Positions 1 through 9,130 are shown, counted from the stretch's first letter. The stretch is DNA of 64,000 bases from Polynucleobacter sp. AP-Kaivos-20-H2 (GCF_018882215.1 NZ_JACVOX010000004.1:118060-182059); one strand, 5' to 3'. Translations and numbers: made by a program. The notes: a model not told the origin generated them from the letters alone.

Positions 1-81
1 GAAAGGAAGTGACATCTACAGTGGATATTCACTTTCAGACCATTAAGACCGCCCTGCAATTTCAGAAGCAATATTAAATCT

Positions 82-633
82 TTAGCTCTTCTTTTTTGAG
101 ACGCTTTTTGGGCTAGCGAGACTACTGACATTCTCAACGCTGCTCTCAAAATTCGTAAATGAGTCTGCCATTGCGGCACGAATCAACTCAAAATTTTGCA
201 GGGCATTATTAAATGAGGTTTTAAAAACTGAGACATAAGCCTCGCTACCAAGCGGAGCATTATCTGTAGCATCATTTACAAAGTGAATTAAATCCGCCTT
301 AGATTCTTGAATCATGGTTTCGGCAATATCGGCGAGCTCTTGATTACCGCTTTTAAGCACCTGAAGTAATTGGTTGTGATATTGGGAGATCTCTTTGGCA
401 GCATCCTGCAATACCTCTGCATGAACATACTCAAATGCAGATCGAGGATCCTGAGTTTTCATTAGCTCAGATACTCTCTTCTGAATCATGCCGGCTAATT
501 CCTGCGTCGCCCGCTGATTAATCTGTGCGATTGCCTGAGCACTTTCAATCGCCACGCGCCCAGCTGCCTTGGTTGCATCAATAGCTCTTTGTTGTCCTGG
601 AATTGCATTCATATCAAGTGATTTCTTGGTCAT
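82..633 (-). CDS. Phasin family protein
   Basis: A 183-residue Phasin_2-type protein with no signal peptide. The middle is alanine- and glutamine-rich amphipathic helix (about residues 20-165) with the family pattern of paired helices, followed by a Ser/Lys-rich tail. Phasins coat polyhydroxyalkanoate granules and control their size. The start is supported by an AAAGGCTG ribosome site just upstream. It resembles the second phasin at 12014-12586 but is less alanine-rich. Family assignment is by overall pattern. The exact role (granule size versus PHB depolymerisation) cannot be read from sequence. Confidence 0.85.
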   Translation of the reverse strand: MTKKSLDMNAIPGQQRAIDATKAAGRVAIESAQAIAQINQRATQELAGMIQKRVSELMKTQDPRSAFEYVHAEVLQDAAKEISQYHNQLLQVLKSGNQELADIAETMIQESKADLIHFVNDATDNAPLGSEAYVSVFKTSFNNALQNFELIRAAMADSFTNFESSVENVSSLASPKSVSKKKS

Positions 634-735
634 ATCAGCCTTTCAGATGGGAAATGTCAGATACCAATCTACTCTCGTTCAGGCGGGTTTCTATAGAGAA
701 ATACCAGTAGATCTAACCGATACAGGCAAAAGAAA

Positions 736-761
736 AGCCCCAGACATTGCTAGCTGGGGCT
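736..761 (-). terminator. Rho-independent terminator after the SYLF lipoprotein gene
   Basis: Read on the minus strand, AGCCCCAG and CTGGGGCT form an 8-bp stem with a 10-base loop, followed by TTTTCTTTT. It lies about 50 bases past the stop of the gene at 812-1462. Confidence 0.75.
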
Positions 762-811
762 CTAAGACTGCTGAGACATGGATAGACTCTGGTTTTAGCT
801 TTACTCCAAAC

Positions 812-1462
812 TTACTTTGTATCTGGCTTCTTCTTTGGAAGACTGTTCAGAGTCTCGGCACTATTGAGCTGCTGATCCACTAAGTAGAGCGTACCCCCAT
901 AGTTGGCCTGCAGATCGTATCCTGAGAGACCTACTGTGTAGAAAGTAATATCTGGGTTGAAGGAACGAATCGTACCGCCAGAACCAGCAGAAAAGTTCGC
1001 ATCTACATCGATACCGCCACGGCGCCCATCAATTGAAGTCAACAAAAACTGATCGATAGCACCGGGAGTCTTAAAGATCGCCACTTGGTATTGATCCTGA
1101 TACCCAGCCCCCAAACCTTCACCTGTTTTGAGCGCTTGCATAAAGATAGGTTCTTTGCGACGCTTATCAAAAAGGACGCCTTCACCACGGGCCACTACTA
1201 GCAAAACGATATTGACATTGGTAGTAGTAAAGACTGCATAGCCAGCTGCCTCGTCAATCTCTTTGCGAACAGAAGGGTTTTGCTTAATTAATGCATCAAG
1301 ACCAGTCTTTGACATTTTCAAAGTAGCATCGCGCTTTTGAATAATCTCTGCAGTAGTGAGCGGCTTGCCATCTTGACCAGTGGATTGGCAGCCAGCTAGA
1401 AAAGCTGCTGACAACAAAGTTAAGGTAAGGTATTTCAAAAAAGATTTATGTGTATTGGTCAT
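812..1462 (-). CDS. SYLF-domain (Ysc84-related) lipoprotein
   Basis: A 216-residue protein with a lipoprotein signal: a hydrophobic stretch ending in LAGC (Cys25), so it is probably anchored to the outer or inner membrane. The mature part has the lipid-binding SYLF/Ysc84 pattern, including AAGYAVFTTTNVNI and a later GGxxxIDVDANFSAGSGG segment. In bacteria these are abundant periplasmic lipid-binding proteins of uncertain function. It is flanked by exported proteins on the same strand and has its own terminator downstream. Confidence 0.85.
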   Translation of the reverse strand: MTNTHKSFLKYLTLTLLSAAFLAGCQSTGQDGKPLTTAEIIQKRDATLKMSKTGLDALIKQNPSVRKEIDEAAGYAVFTTTNVNIVLLVVARGEGVLFDKRRKEPIFMQALKTGEGLGAGYQDQYQVAIFKTPGAIDQFLLTSIDGRRGGIDVDANFSAGSGGTIRSFNPDITFYTVGLSGYDLQANYGGTLYLVDQQLNSAETLNSLPKKKPDTK

Positions 1463-1509
1463 ATTTAGGTGATTGATAGGGTTTAAATAGTCAGTCTCAA
1501 TTGAGAGTA

Positions 1510-3303
1510 TTACTCTAAGGATCTGGGCTTCTTGGTTTCCGATACCGGAATAACTTTTCCGCCCAAAACTGTCGCATACACTCCAACATCTTTAATTTTG
1601 ATTGCGGGAACAGTTTGTGGGTCCGCATCTAAGACCGCAAAGTCTGCGAACTTGCCGGCTTCAATACTCCCTACCTTATCCTCTACTCCTAAAGTGTAAG
1701 CAGCATTAATGGTGATCATCTTCATTGCATCAGAGGCAGTTACCGCCTCAGCTGAGCCCCACACCTTGCCATCGTTGTACACATCCTTACGAGTCACTGC
1801 AGTCCACGCCTCTTTTAAGGGCACAGGCGCAGACACAGGCGCATCTGAATGAATAGAAGTAACAATGCCATTGCGAACTAAAGTACCAAGTCGAGTTGCA
1901 TAAGATACGCGATCCATACCTAAGGCTGGGTATTCCAATTTAGCGCGCTCAGAAATATAAGAAATATTGGCACTGACTACAGCACCAAGGGCCTTAATCT
2001 TCATCACCATTGCAGTCGATGGAATACCAAAATGGTTAATCGTGTACCGATGATCAAAGCGTGGCTTGGCATCAATCATTAACTGTAAAGCGTTAATAGA
2101 ATTTTGATTGCCAATATCCCCATTGCTATGAATGTGAATGTGATAACCCGCGTCCCACCATGGCTTCATGGCAGTAGCAAAGTCTTGTGCAGACTTATAG
2201 TTTGACGAGCCTAGACTTCCATCGGTATAGCCTGGGTGCTCCATACGCATGGTTTCTGGTAAGTAACCGCCATCACTATAGAACTTCACGCCTTGGAATA
2301 TCAAACGGTCGTTGTCTTGCTGTTGTAGAGCCTGTGCTTCTGCAATCGCCTTATCACCATACTTCTGAATAAAGGGCTCTGAGTAAACGACAGGAACAAT
2401 CCTTAAGGCGCCTGCGGAGGATTGACTAAAGGCCTTAGCAATCTTGAGCTCCATATCGATGTTCAAAGTACCAAATGCCAAATCACCAGAAGTGGTGATT
2501 CCGCCCTGCTGCATGAGATCACTCATATATAAATAGTCAGTCGGAATTTCACTGGGGTTGAGAACATCTTTTCCAGCAATGCCCAAAATATAAGTTACCG
2601 CAGGGATTTCTAAGAACTGGCCATTTAATTGACCATCCTTATCAATGCCTACGCCTTTCACATTCTTCACCTTCTCAGGCGTGATGCCATAAAACTTGAT
2701 GAAAGCACTATTGACATACATATCATGGCCCGAAGCATCCCATACAACAATGGGTCTCGTGCTCGAAGCTTGATCTAAGAGCTGACGATCAGGCATCTTC
2801 CCCATAGCCACTACGTCAAAGCCCCAAGCCAATAGTGTCTTGTTCGGATCCTTGATGTCATCAGAGTATTTTTTGAGCTGTGTCATTGCTGACTGTAAAT
2901 TAGCAACCCCAGGAAACGCTGGCCCCCATGGATTTGGCATAGGCGATGGTGTCAGTAATGGTTTGTTGAACAAAATACCACCCAACAAAGGGTGCGCATG
3001 TGGCTCAATAAATCCCGGGTACATGACTTTATTAGCAAAATCTTTATTAATCTGCGTTGGGTACTTGCTTGTCCAAGGCTTCATATCTTCCAAAGAGCCG
3101 ACAGACAAAATACGTCCATCAGCAACAGCAACAGCAGTTGCATTAGGAATCGCCGGATCCATCGTGACAATTTTTTTGGCCACAAATACAGTGATATTGG
3201 TGACCTTAGGTGTTGATGGAGGATCAAGCAATTGAACCGCTGAAACAAGGCCAGAGAATAGACCTAGTACACCGGCATAAATAATTTTAGACTTTAGATT
3301 CAC
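1510..3303 (-). CDS. Exported amidohydrolase (YtcJ/NfdA-like)
   Basis: A 597-residue metal-dependent amidohydrolase. An N-terminal hydrophobic signal or anchor (residues 5-22) suggests export. The HxH metal motif is at about residues 102-104 (PHAHP). Later ligands are the HIHSNGD segment and the HSDAP aspartate near residue 487, and the C-terminus has the ADFAVLDADP strand typical of the family. Family members hydrolyse N-acyl or formamide-like substrates, and the substrate here is unknown. It lies next to an exported Ntn amidase at 3431-4540, so the two may scavenge amide compounds in the periplasm. Confidence 0.85.
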   Translation of the reverse strand: MNLKSKIIYAGVLGLFSGLVSAVQLLDPPSTPKVTNITVFVAKKIVTMDPAIPNATAVAVADGRILSVGSLEDMKPWTSKYPTQINKDFANKVMYPGFIEPHAHPLLGGILFNKPLLTPSPMPNPWGPAFPGVANLQSAMTQLKKYSDDIKDPNKTLLAWGFDVVAMGKMPDRQLLDQASSTRPIVVWDASGHDMYVNSAFIKFYGITPEKVKNVKGVGIDKDGQLNGQFLEIPAVTYILGIAGKDVLNPSEIPTDYLYMSDLMQQGGITTSGDLAFGTLNIDMELKIAKAFSQSSAGALRIVPVVYSEPFIQKYGDKAIAEAQALQQQDNDRLIFQGVKFYSDGGYLPETMRMEHPGYTDGSLGSSNYKSAQDFATAMKPWWDAGYHIHIHSNGDIGNQNSINALQLMIDAKPRFDHRYTINHFGIPSTAMVMKIKALGAVVSANISYISERAKLEYPALGMDRVSYATRLGTLVRNGIVTSIHSDAPVSAPVPLKEAWTAVTRKDVYNDGKVWGSAEAVTASDAMKMITINAAYTLGVEDKVGSIEAGKFADFAVLDADPQTVPAIKIKDVGVYATVLGGKVIPVSETKKPRSLE

Positions 3304-3371
3304 TGGGAGCCTCTATCAAACCTTCATTTATAAAATACTAAGCATGCGTCAATTGCAATCATCAATCTATT

Positions 3372-3400
3372 AAAAAAAGAAGCTCGACAAGCGAGCCCCT
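3372..3400 (-). terminator. Rho-independent terminator after the Ntn amidase gene
   Basis: On the minus strand, GCTCG and CGAGC form a short GC-rich stem followed by TTCTTTTTTT. It lies 30-60 bases past the stop of the gene at 3431-4540. Confidence 0.65.
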
Positions 3401-3430
3401 TTTAATCATGGATATCCAAACTTCAATTAA

Positions 3431-4540
3431 TTAATTCACTGGAACCAAAATCTTAGGTTGAGCTAATTTGACATACTTTATTTCTTTAGCATTCACATCC
3501 ATTTTTTTCAGATCAAATGCATACGTATTATTGTTTTCAAACATCTTGACGTTGTAAACCATGGTTTTATTGTTCGCCACAATGCTCCATTCAGTTACCT
3601 CATAGCCACCAGTGCCGCCACCATAAGGGTTACTAGCTGGCAAGGTCACTGATCCAGGAGGAATATCAAAGCTTCCTAGAATGTGCCAAGCAGCACCGTC
3701 CATTTGGGCGTTGGTAAAGTTTGTTGGCACTGAGTTAGATAAAAACAGTGCGCGAATGAAGCGGCTTGGGCTTAGGAAATCGCCAGGAAGACCATGCAAT
3801 CCATTACCAGAACTCGGTGCTGCGTAGGTAGCTCCATTAATAACTAGTGGTGGCTTCTCTACCTTAGAGAGATTGGCATAATTTCCAATGCTATTGAGGT
3901 GATCCTGAAATGGAGGATCATTTGTTAAAACAGTCGTTGGATTGTCCATAATAGATAATCCATTTTTGGAGTACTCTACTACGATACTTTTACCGTTAGC
4001 ATCGTGCAACGTATAGTGCACTGGTGGAGTTTGATTTCCATAAACAGCCAACTTTGCGCCATTGACTTTAATCTTTGGTAGACCGGCCTTCACTTCATCA
4101 ACAGTAGCAAAATTCGTCAGCACATAAGTGAGCACCTGAACTGAATTGATGCTACTGGATGACTCAGCTTGAGTAACTGCTTGGTAAGCGGCACTATTGG
4201 GATAATTCAGTACACCTCCAACGAGGCCTTTCTCATTCATGCCGTCGACAAGTTCAGGCAAGCCAAGCGCATTCATTCCAGCTACCGCATATTTTGAATT
4301 CCAATTCAGACCAGAACCATATTTACCATCAACACCAATTCCCTGATGGGCATAAGCTCTTGGAATAGTCGTTAACTGAGAATTCAATGGCAAACCAAAT
4401 TCCATTGTGCGGCCATAAACATAGCCGCCATCGCTCCCTTTTAGCAAGAAGCTAGTGCAGGCATTACTCACTAATGGAGCAAATGCCAAAGTAACCGAAA
4501 CCGAAGCAGCTAGTACTTTTTTGAACATCTTTTGTTTCAT
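3431..4540 (-). CDS. Exported linear amide C-N hydrolase (choloylglycine/penicillin V acylase family)
   Basis: A 369-residue Ntn hydrolase. A Sec signal peptide ends at SNA, which places Cys28 (ACTSFLL) at the mature N-terminus as the autocatalytic nucleophile, exactly as the CBAH family requires. The following GRTMEFG and the EYSKNG/TNDPPF segments also fit the family. Gram-negative members act on penicillin V, acyl-homoserine lactones or bile-acid amides; the substrate here is unknown. It is followed on the same strand by a barrel gene 40 bases downstream of its terminator region and preceded by two more barrel genes. Confidence 0.88.
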   Translation of the reverse strand: MKQKMFKKVLAASVSVTLAFAPLVSNACTSFLLKGSDGGYVYGRTMEFGLPLNSQLTTIPRAYAHQGIGVDGKYGSGLNWNSKYAVAGMNALGLPELVDGMNEKGLVGGVLNYPNSAAYQAVTQAESSSSINSVQVLTYVLTNFATVDEVKAGLPKIKVNGAKLAVYGNQTPPVHYTLHDANGKSIVVEYSKNGLSIMDNPTTVLTNDPPFQDHLNSIGNYANLSKVEKPPLVINGATYAAPSSGNGLHGLPGDFLSPSRFIRALFLSNSVPTNFTNAQMDGAAWHILGSFDIPPGSVTLPASNPYGGGTGGYEVTEWSIVANNKTMVYNVKMFENNNTYAFDLKKMDVNAKEIKYVKLAQPKILVPVN

Positions 4541-4583
4541 GATTAACTTCCTATCTTGTATAAGTTAGTACTTCTAAGGCAAA

Positions 4584-5465
4584 TTACTTCAGAATAACTA
4601 GTGTTGCTGTTGCACGAGCACCCCAACCAGATGGTCCGCCCGGAGTATTGCTCACGTAATACATCGGGCCTGCACCGAAAGAAACAGGAACACCATCAAA
4701 CACCATTAATTTAGAGACGCCAGCGTAAAGAGGGTTGGAGGTACGGTGAGCATCGTAGTTATAAAGCGCTTCCATATTCACCGTATAAGTCCAAGCCTCT
4801 TTGTTGGTATAGGCCACAAAAGGTTGTCCATACAAATTATTTTGTGTACCAAAAGTTGGATTGCCACCTACATTCCATGATTGATAACCAAGCAGGCCAT
4901 AAGTCCATGGGCCATCACGGTTTAGTACTACCCCAGTCACGCCGGCACCTGTTTGTTGTGAGCCAAACTTACCGCTATTACCGGATGGTGATTGCGCATA
5001 CGGGCCAATACCCCAAATCCAAGAGGAGTTGGTATTGGGTGCATAAAAAGACTCGAGAGTTACGCTAGCAATGCCATAGCCAGAGAATGACTTGCCTGAA
5101 GCATCTTGAACACTAACTTCTCTCACACCCGCAACAATTGGTCTCACGATAAAGACATCCCCACCGCCAATATTAAATGGCGCTACCGGCTGAAATAGGA
5201 GTGACTGCTCTGAGCCGCCTTGGTTTTTACCTACGCCACGACTAAATTCATATTGCAGTGGCACAGAGATCATATTAGCGATTGGGTTTGCCAATTTCTT
5301 GGCAATATCAACGCTGTTTACCTCTGGCTTGGCAGAAACACTCACTTCGCCAGATTTCTCAGCCGAAATTGTGCCTGCACGCGCAGGAATTTCTTGAGCA
5401 AAAACTGAAATGCTTATGAATCCAAGTGCCACTAAAGGAGTAAATATTTTTAAAGTAAATTTCAT
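4584..5465 (-). CDS. Outer-membrane transporter-like barrel protein
   Basis: A 293-residue protein with an N-terminal signal peptide (to about residue 23, VFAQ). The mature part is dominated by alternating aromatic/polar strands, e.g. the PLQYEFSRGVGKNQGG strand and a final GWGARATATLVILK strand, as in outer-membrane channel proteins often labelled transporter or neuromedin U in proteobacteria. Function is unknown. It lies in a run of three barrel genes with the Ntn amidase upstream, so a role in solute entry for the neighbouring hydrolases is possible but unproven. Confidence 0.7.
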   Translation of the reverse strand: MKFTLKIFTPLVALGFISISVFAQEIPARAGTISAEKSGEVSVSAKPEVNSVDIAKKLANPIANMISVPLQYEFSRGVGKNQGGSEQSLLFQPVAPFNIGGGDVFIVRPIVAGVREVSVQDASGKSFSGYGIASVTLESFYAPNTNSSWIWGIGPYAQSPSGNSGKFGSQQTGAGVTGVVLNRDGPWTYGLLGYQSWNVGGNPTFGTQNNLYGQPFVAYTNKEAWTYTVNMEALYNYDAHRTSNPLYAGVSKLMVFDGVPVSFGAGPMYYVSNTPGGPSGWGARATATLVILK

Positions 5466-5483
5466 AAAATATTTAAAAGAGAT

Positions 5484-6302
5484 TTAAAAGTGGAATGTTG
5501 CTGATAATTGCGGGCCTTGAAAGGTTGTCTTCTGAAGAAGGCCTGCACCGTTAGTCTTCGAGCTACTCATGTCATAGTAAAGACCGCGATAAACCAAGGA
5601 GACATCAACCCACTTTTCAATCGTCTTACCAACACCAGCCATTGCCTGCCAAGTCACGTTAGTTGTTCCGCCGCCACTGCCGATATCAGCGTAGAAAGGA
5701 ATATACCAAGTGGAATCTGCGATGCGATAGCGTCCTTTAAAGCCAACAATCGGATCGACAGTACTGACAGTCTTAGAGTCGCTTAATGAATAGTTGGTGC
5801 CATCAAGTGCAAGGTTCATCGTAGCAGTCATGCTAATCCAGCGAACCCCTAATAAACCATCAACATTGGCATTTTGATTATTGACTAAATTATAAGTAGC
5901 AGCACCAGTCAGCATAGTTTGCTGAACCGTAGGTTTCATCGCCAGCTTAAAGTTGTAACCCGGCGCTGGAGTGACTGAAGTAGTACCACTCTTTTGCAAT
6001 GTAGCACTAACCAGATCAGCCATTATTCCCCAGCTACCATAATGAGCCTCTCCAGAAATCATTCCTCCTGATTTGAGGTTGCTAATAATATCGCTCATGT
6101 TCACGTCTGCAGTATTAAGGTACTTACCTTTGTAATTCAGTGTTGAACTAATATTAGGAAGCCAGACATAAGGCGTTACATCAACAGTCCACTGATTAGA
6201 GATCTTGGGAATCGGTGTGAGCGCCTCATCTGCATGAGCAACACCTACAGACATGAAGATTGCAGATATAGCTATTAGAGATGCAAGAATTTTCTTATTC
6301 AT
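5484..6302 (-). CDS. Hypothetical outer-membrane beta-barrel protein
   Basis: A 272-residue protein with a clean signal peptide (cleavage near AHADEAL) and repeated amphipathic strands such as WTVDVTPYVWLP and VDVSLVYRGLYYDMSS. It ends in TFHF, an aromatic C-terminus of the kind recognised by the Bam machinery. I cannot name a substrate. It sits 19 bases upstream of the barrel gene at 4584-5465 on the same strand, so the two are probably co-transcribed. Confidence 0.75.
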   Translation of the reverse strand: MNKKILASLIAISAIFMSVGVAHADEALTPIPKISNQWTVDVTPYVWLPNISSTLNYKGKYLNTADVNMSDIISNLKSGGMISGEAHYGSWGIMADLVSATLQKSGTTSVTPAPGYNFKLAMKPTVQQTMLTGAATYNLVNNQNANVDGLLGVRWISMTATMNLALDGTNYSLSDSKTVSTVDPIVGFKGRYRIADSTWYIPFYADIGSGGGTTNVTWQAMAGVGKTIEKWVDVSLVYRGLYYDMSSSKTNGAGLLQKTTFQGPQLSATFHF

Positions 6303-6399
6303 AAAAGGACCGATGCGATATAAGGTTGGTAAGGAAATATTTAATACTAATTTTGGTACTAATTATAGTCTGTAGGCTTAACCGTAAAAGACCTGCGCT

Positions 6400-7203
6400 C
6401 TAGAAGTTATAGGAGATCTTCGCGTAGGTAGACCAGTCGTACTGGTGATAACTTTGAACCACTTGTTTACTAGCACCCACTGCAAATACCCAGTCCTTAG
6501 TGAGGCGATGGGTCACCATAGCATCAATCGGCACAAACCAGCCCCCTCCAGCAGAGTTGTAAACCGCACCGTTTTCATCCCAAAAACGCAGCATTGTGTT
6601 TGGAGATAGCTGGAAGCCAATAGTTGGGAATATTTGCAGGTTTCTGACCAATGCAGGTTGATTGGGGTTAATGGTCTGATTATTGTTTTTAGTATCGAAG
6701 CCGTACATATAGCGCAATAAGGGCGAGAAATCGGTCACACCCAACAGACTATCGACCTCAGGAACAAATGACCACCCTAATTGCGGGCCAACCGCCCACT
6801 GCCCATTATTACCAAATGGAAATACAACACGACCACCAACCAAAGCACCCAATGACTTAAGAAAAGTTCGGTCTTGACCCCAGATAGTGACCATGGTGTT
6901 GCCCGCACTGAATTGCCCTGAATTATTAGCGGACGAAATGGAGTTGTAATTGGATGCGTAAGAACTATCGAGACGTATACGCCCTCGCCAATCACCTGCC
7001 TCCAAGGGATTGTAGTAACGTAACTTCAAAATATTTTGATAATTATCGTTACCGTCGTAATTGTGATAACCCCAAAACTCTAACACCTTGCTGTTCGTCA
7101 GCTGCTGAGAATCATTATCAAATTTTGAGAGGGGAACCAGTAAGCCCTCTGCATAACTTGCTGAAGCAAAAAGACTGATGATGAGTAATAAAAATAATTT
7201 CAT
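6400..7203 (-). CDS. Hypothetical outer-membrane beta-barrel protein
   Basis: With the start at 7203 this is a 267-residue protein beginning MKLFLLLIISLFASASYAEG, a complete signal peptide. An upstream in-frame start at 7287 would add 28 non-signal-like residues and is rejected. The mature part consists of amphipathic strands and ends KISYNF, a Bam-type C-terminal signature. It resembles transporter-type barrels with long extracellular loops. The start codon directly abuts the T-run of a terminator hairpin (7213-7232), so translation initiation may be weak or dependent on a separate promoter. Confidence 0.72.
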   Translation of the reverse strand: MKLFLLLIISLFASASYAEGLLVPLSKFDNDSQQLTNSKVLEFWGYHNYDGNDNYQNILKLRYYNPLEAGDWRGRIRLDSSYASNYNSISSANNSGQFSAGNTMVTIWGQDRTFLKSLGALVGGRVVFPFGNNGQWAVGPQLGWSFVPEVDSLLGVTDFSPLLRYMYGFDTKNNNQTINPNQPALVRNLQIFPTIGFQLSPNTMLRFWDENGAVYNSAGGGWFVPIDAMVTHRLTKDWVFAVGASKQVVQSYHQYDWSTYAKISYNF

Positions 7204-7206
7204 AAA

Positions 7207-7232
7207 AAGGCGATGCCACCCTAAGGTGGCAT
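7207..7232 (-). terminator. Terminator hairpin touching the next start codon
   Basis: ATGCCACC and GGTGGCAT form an 8-bp stem with a four-base loop. Read on the minus strand it is followed by CGCCTTTTT and then ATG of the barrel gene at 7203. It terminates the COG4315-type lipoprotein gene (7266-7664). Confidence 0.7.
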
Positions 7233-7265
7233 TTATTAAATATAGCTCTTTAAATATTTTGCAGC

Positions 7266-7664
7266 TTACGGCATTACAACATGCCAAACATTATTGACGT
7301 TATCACCCGTCTTATCGCCAGGGTTTTTGTCCTTAACAAAGAAGTACAGTGGCTTGCCTTTATAGGTCAATTGCTTCTGACCATCGTTACGACTGATATA
7401 GGAAAAGTCACCGGAGAGCTTAATGCCTGGCTCCACATAGACTGGAGGCCAGTTGGTCGCACAGGTTGATACGCACTCTGACTTGCCTGAGCCTGCCTGA
7501 TCTTTATCAAAGGTATAAATGGTCTTGCCATAACTACTAGTCAAAATACCATTGGTTACTTTAATAAAATCTGCTGAAGATGTTTTGACATCAGGCGTAC
7601 CCGAGCAAGCAGCCAATCCTAATGCAACTGTTAATGCTGCGCAAAGTCTTAATAAATATTTCAT
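7266..7664 (-). CDS. COG4315-type secreted-repeat lipoprotein
   Basis: A 132-residue lipoprotein: the signal ends LAAC (Cys20). The mature part holds the secreted-repeat (PF03640) pattern twice, with SYGKTIYTFDKDQAGSGKSEC and a second KPLYFFVKDKNPGDKTGD block, and the conserved CVSTCATNWPP cysteine pair between them. These proteins are periplasmic or outer-membrane lipoproteins of unknown function, sometimes linked to envelope stress. Same-strand neighbours are an OmpA-type lipoprotein upstream and a barrel gene downstream. Confidence 0.85.
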   Translation of the reverse strand: MKYLLRLCAALTVALGLAACSGTPDVKTSSADFIKVTNGILTSSYGKTIYTFDKDQAGSGKSECVSTCATNWPPVYVEPGIKLSGDFSYISRNDGQKQLTYKGKPLYFFVKDKNPGDKTGDNVNNVWHVVMP

Positions 7665-7691
7665 TGTTGATCCTTTTATATAAGCTACGAA

Positions 7692-8231
7692 TTAATTACC
7701 TGGGCCAACCAAAGTAACTTCAATGCGACGATTCTGTGCACGACCTTCTGGAGTTGCATTAGAAGCAATTGGATCAGATTCACCCATGCCTTGCGCAGAA
7801 ATAAGACTCTGACTTACACCCTTGCGAATGAGGTAGTCAACTACGTTATCCGCCCTCTTGGACGACAGATCGAGATTGGTAGCAATACCTTGATTACGTA
7901 ACTCAGCACCAATAGCAACGTTATCTGTATAGCCACGAACCACTACCTTAGTATTTTTGAAGCCAGATAATGTTGGTGCCATTTTTGCCAATACCTGCTC
8001 AGCTTTAGCATTCAAGCGATAACCGCCCTCTGGAAACAGGATTTTGTCGCGGATCGTAATGCGCAACTCACCTTGTAATTGGCGAATTTCCACTTCATCG
8101 CCTTGGTAGGCCTGTTGAAGCTGGCTGTATGCCTGGTCCAACTGGTTGTATTTACCTTCGGTGACGCAAGCACTTAAGAGCGCAAGTGCCGAAATAGATA
8201 AGGCTAGTAATCCTTGTTTCATGAAACTCAT
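7692..8231 (-). CDS. OmpA-family peptidoglycan-associated lipoprotein
   Basis: A 179-residue lipoprotein with a signal ending LSAC (about Cys22), a short coiled linker (YNQLDQAYSQLQQAYQ) and a C-terminal OmpA/MotB domain. The domain has the classic peptidoglycan-binding segment: VVRGYTDN, then LSSKRADNVVDYLI and the NRRIEVTL ending. It should tether the outer membrane to the cell wall. The coiled linker followed by OmpA resembles the YiaD/Pal type. A second Met three residues in is an equally good start. Confidence 0.88.
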   Translation of the reverse strand: MSFMKQGLLALSISALALLSACVTEGKYNQLDQAYSQLQQAYQGDEVEIRQLQGELRITIRDKILFPEGGYRLNAKAEQVLAKMAPTLSGFKNTKVVVRGYTDNVAIGAELRNQGIATNLDLSSKRADNVVDYLIRKGVSQSLISAQGMGESDPIASNATPEGRAQNRRIEVTLVGPGN

Positions 8232-8517
8232 GTCATTTCTCCAATTTGAGTAAAAATAAGCCTTTTAGACCATTAAGAGCACTATAAGCCGAAAATTAGG
8301 CTACAACCCTCTAAAACTTATAAAAAATCTAAACATTAGAGTCAAAAGTATTCACCAAGACGTCTTTAGCACCCAATACGCCCCATATTATTGGTTATCT
8401 ATAAATCCGATCATAAATATCAAATTTATTCATTAGACAAATAAACAACTCAGGTTCAAAATTCATCCAGTTGCAATAGTTACTAAAAAATTGATTAACC
8501 AACACTAGGAGCGCAGC

Positions 8518-9081
8518 ATGTCCATTATTAATACCGCAGTACAACCTTTTAAAACCGAAGCTTTCCACAACGGTAAGTTTGTAACCGTTACTGACGAAAC
8601 CCTCAAGGGCCATTGGTCAGTTCTGATTTTTATGCCAGCAGCATTTACTTTTAACTGCCCAACAGAAATTGAAGATGCAGCAGAGAACTATGCTGAATTC
8701 CAAAAAATGGGTGCTGAGGTGTATATCGTAACCACCGATACGCATTTCTCACACAAAGTTTGGCATGAGACTTCACCAGCTGTTGGTAAAGCGAAGTTCC
8801 CACTCGTTGGCGATCCAACACACACATTGACAAATGCATTCGGCGTTCACATTCCTGAAGCTGGTTTGGCATTGCGTGGCACATTCATCATCAACCCAGA
8901 AGGCATCATTAAGACAGCAGAGATTCATTCAAATGAAATCGCTCGTGATGTTTCTGAAACATTGCGTAAGTTGAAGGCTGCTCAGTACACAGCAGCACAC
9001 CCAGGCGAAGTATGCCCAGCTAAGTGGAAAGAAGGCGCAGCAACCTTGACTCCATCTTTGGATCTCGTAGGCAAGATCTAA
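8518..9081 (+). CDS. ahpC: Alkyl hydroperoxide reductase AhpC (typical 2-Cys peroxiredoxin)
   Basis: A 187-residue peroxiredoxin that reduces H2O2 and organic peroxides. The peroxidatic Cys is in FTFNCPTEIED (about residue 47) and the resolving Cys in GEVCPAKW (about residue 166); length is standard for AhpC. The start follows AGGAGCGCAGC. The partner reductase ahpF lies 107 bases downstream. The 286-base upstream region is AT-rich and must hold the promoter. I looked for an OxyR ATAG/CTAT tetramer array there and could not support one. Confidence 0.97.
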   Translation: MSIINTAVQPFKTEAFHNGKFVTVTDETLKGHWSVLIFMPAAFTFNCPTEIEDAAENYAEFQKMGAEVYIVTTDTHFSHKVWHETSPAVGKAKFPLVGDPTHTLTNAFGVHIPEAGLALRGTFIINPEGIIKTAEIHSNEIARDVSETLRKLKAAQYTAAHPGEVCPAKWKEGAATLTPSLDLVGKI

Positions 9082-9105
9082 GTTGCTCAGTTAAATAGTT
9101 AATCC

Positions 9106-9130
9106 ATAGACTCTCTTTAAGAGAGTCTAT
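9106..9130 (+). promoter_or_regulatory. Intercistronic hairpin between ahpC and ahpF
   Basis: ATAGACTCTC and GAGAGTCTAT form a perfect 10-bp stem with a TTTAA loop. No T-run follows, so it is more likely an mRNA-stabilising or processing hairpin, or a weak attenuator, than a full terminator. It could give ahpC more transcript than ahpF. Confidence 0.6.

Noticed and set aside
2840..3235. Plus-strand 131-codon frame inside the amidohydrolase gene
   Set aside because: It is opposite a well-supported gene with catalytic motifs, and has no ribosome site or recognisable domain.
8232..8517. Possible OxyR site upstream of ahpC
   Set aside because: The region has several ATA and TAT runs but no spaced ATAG/CTAT tetramer array that I could defend; AT-richness explains the partial matches.
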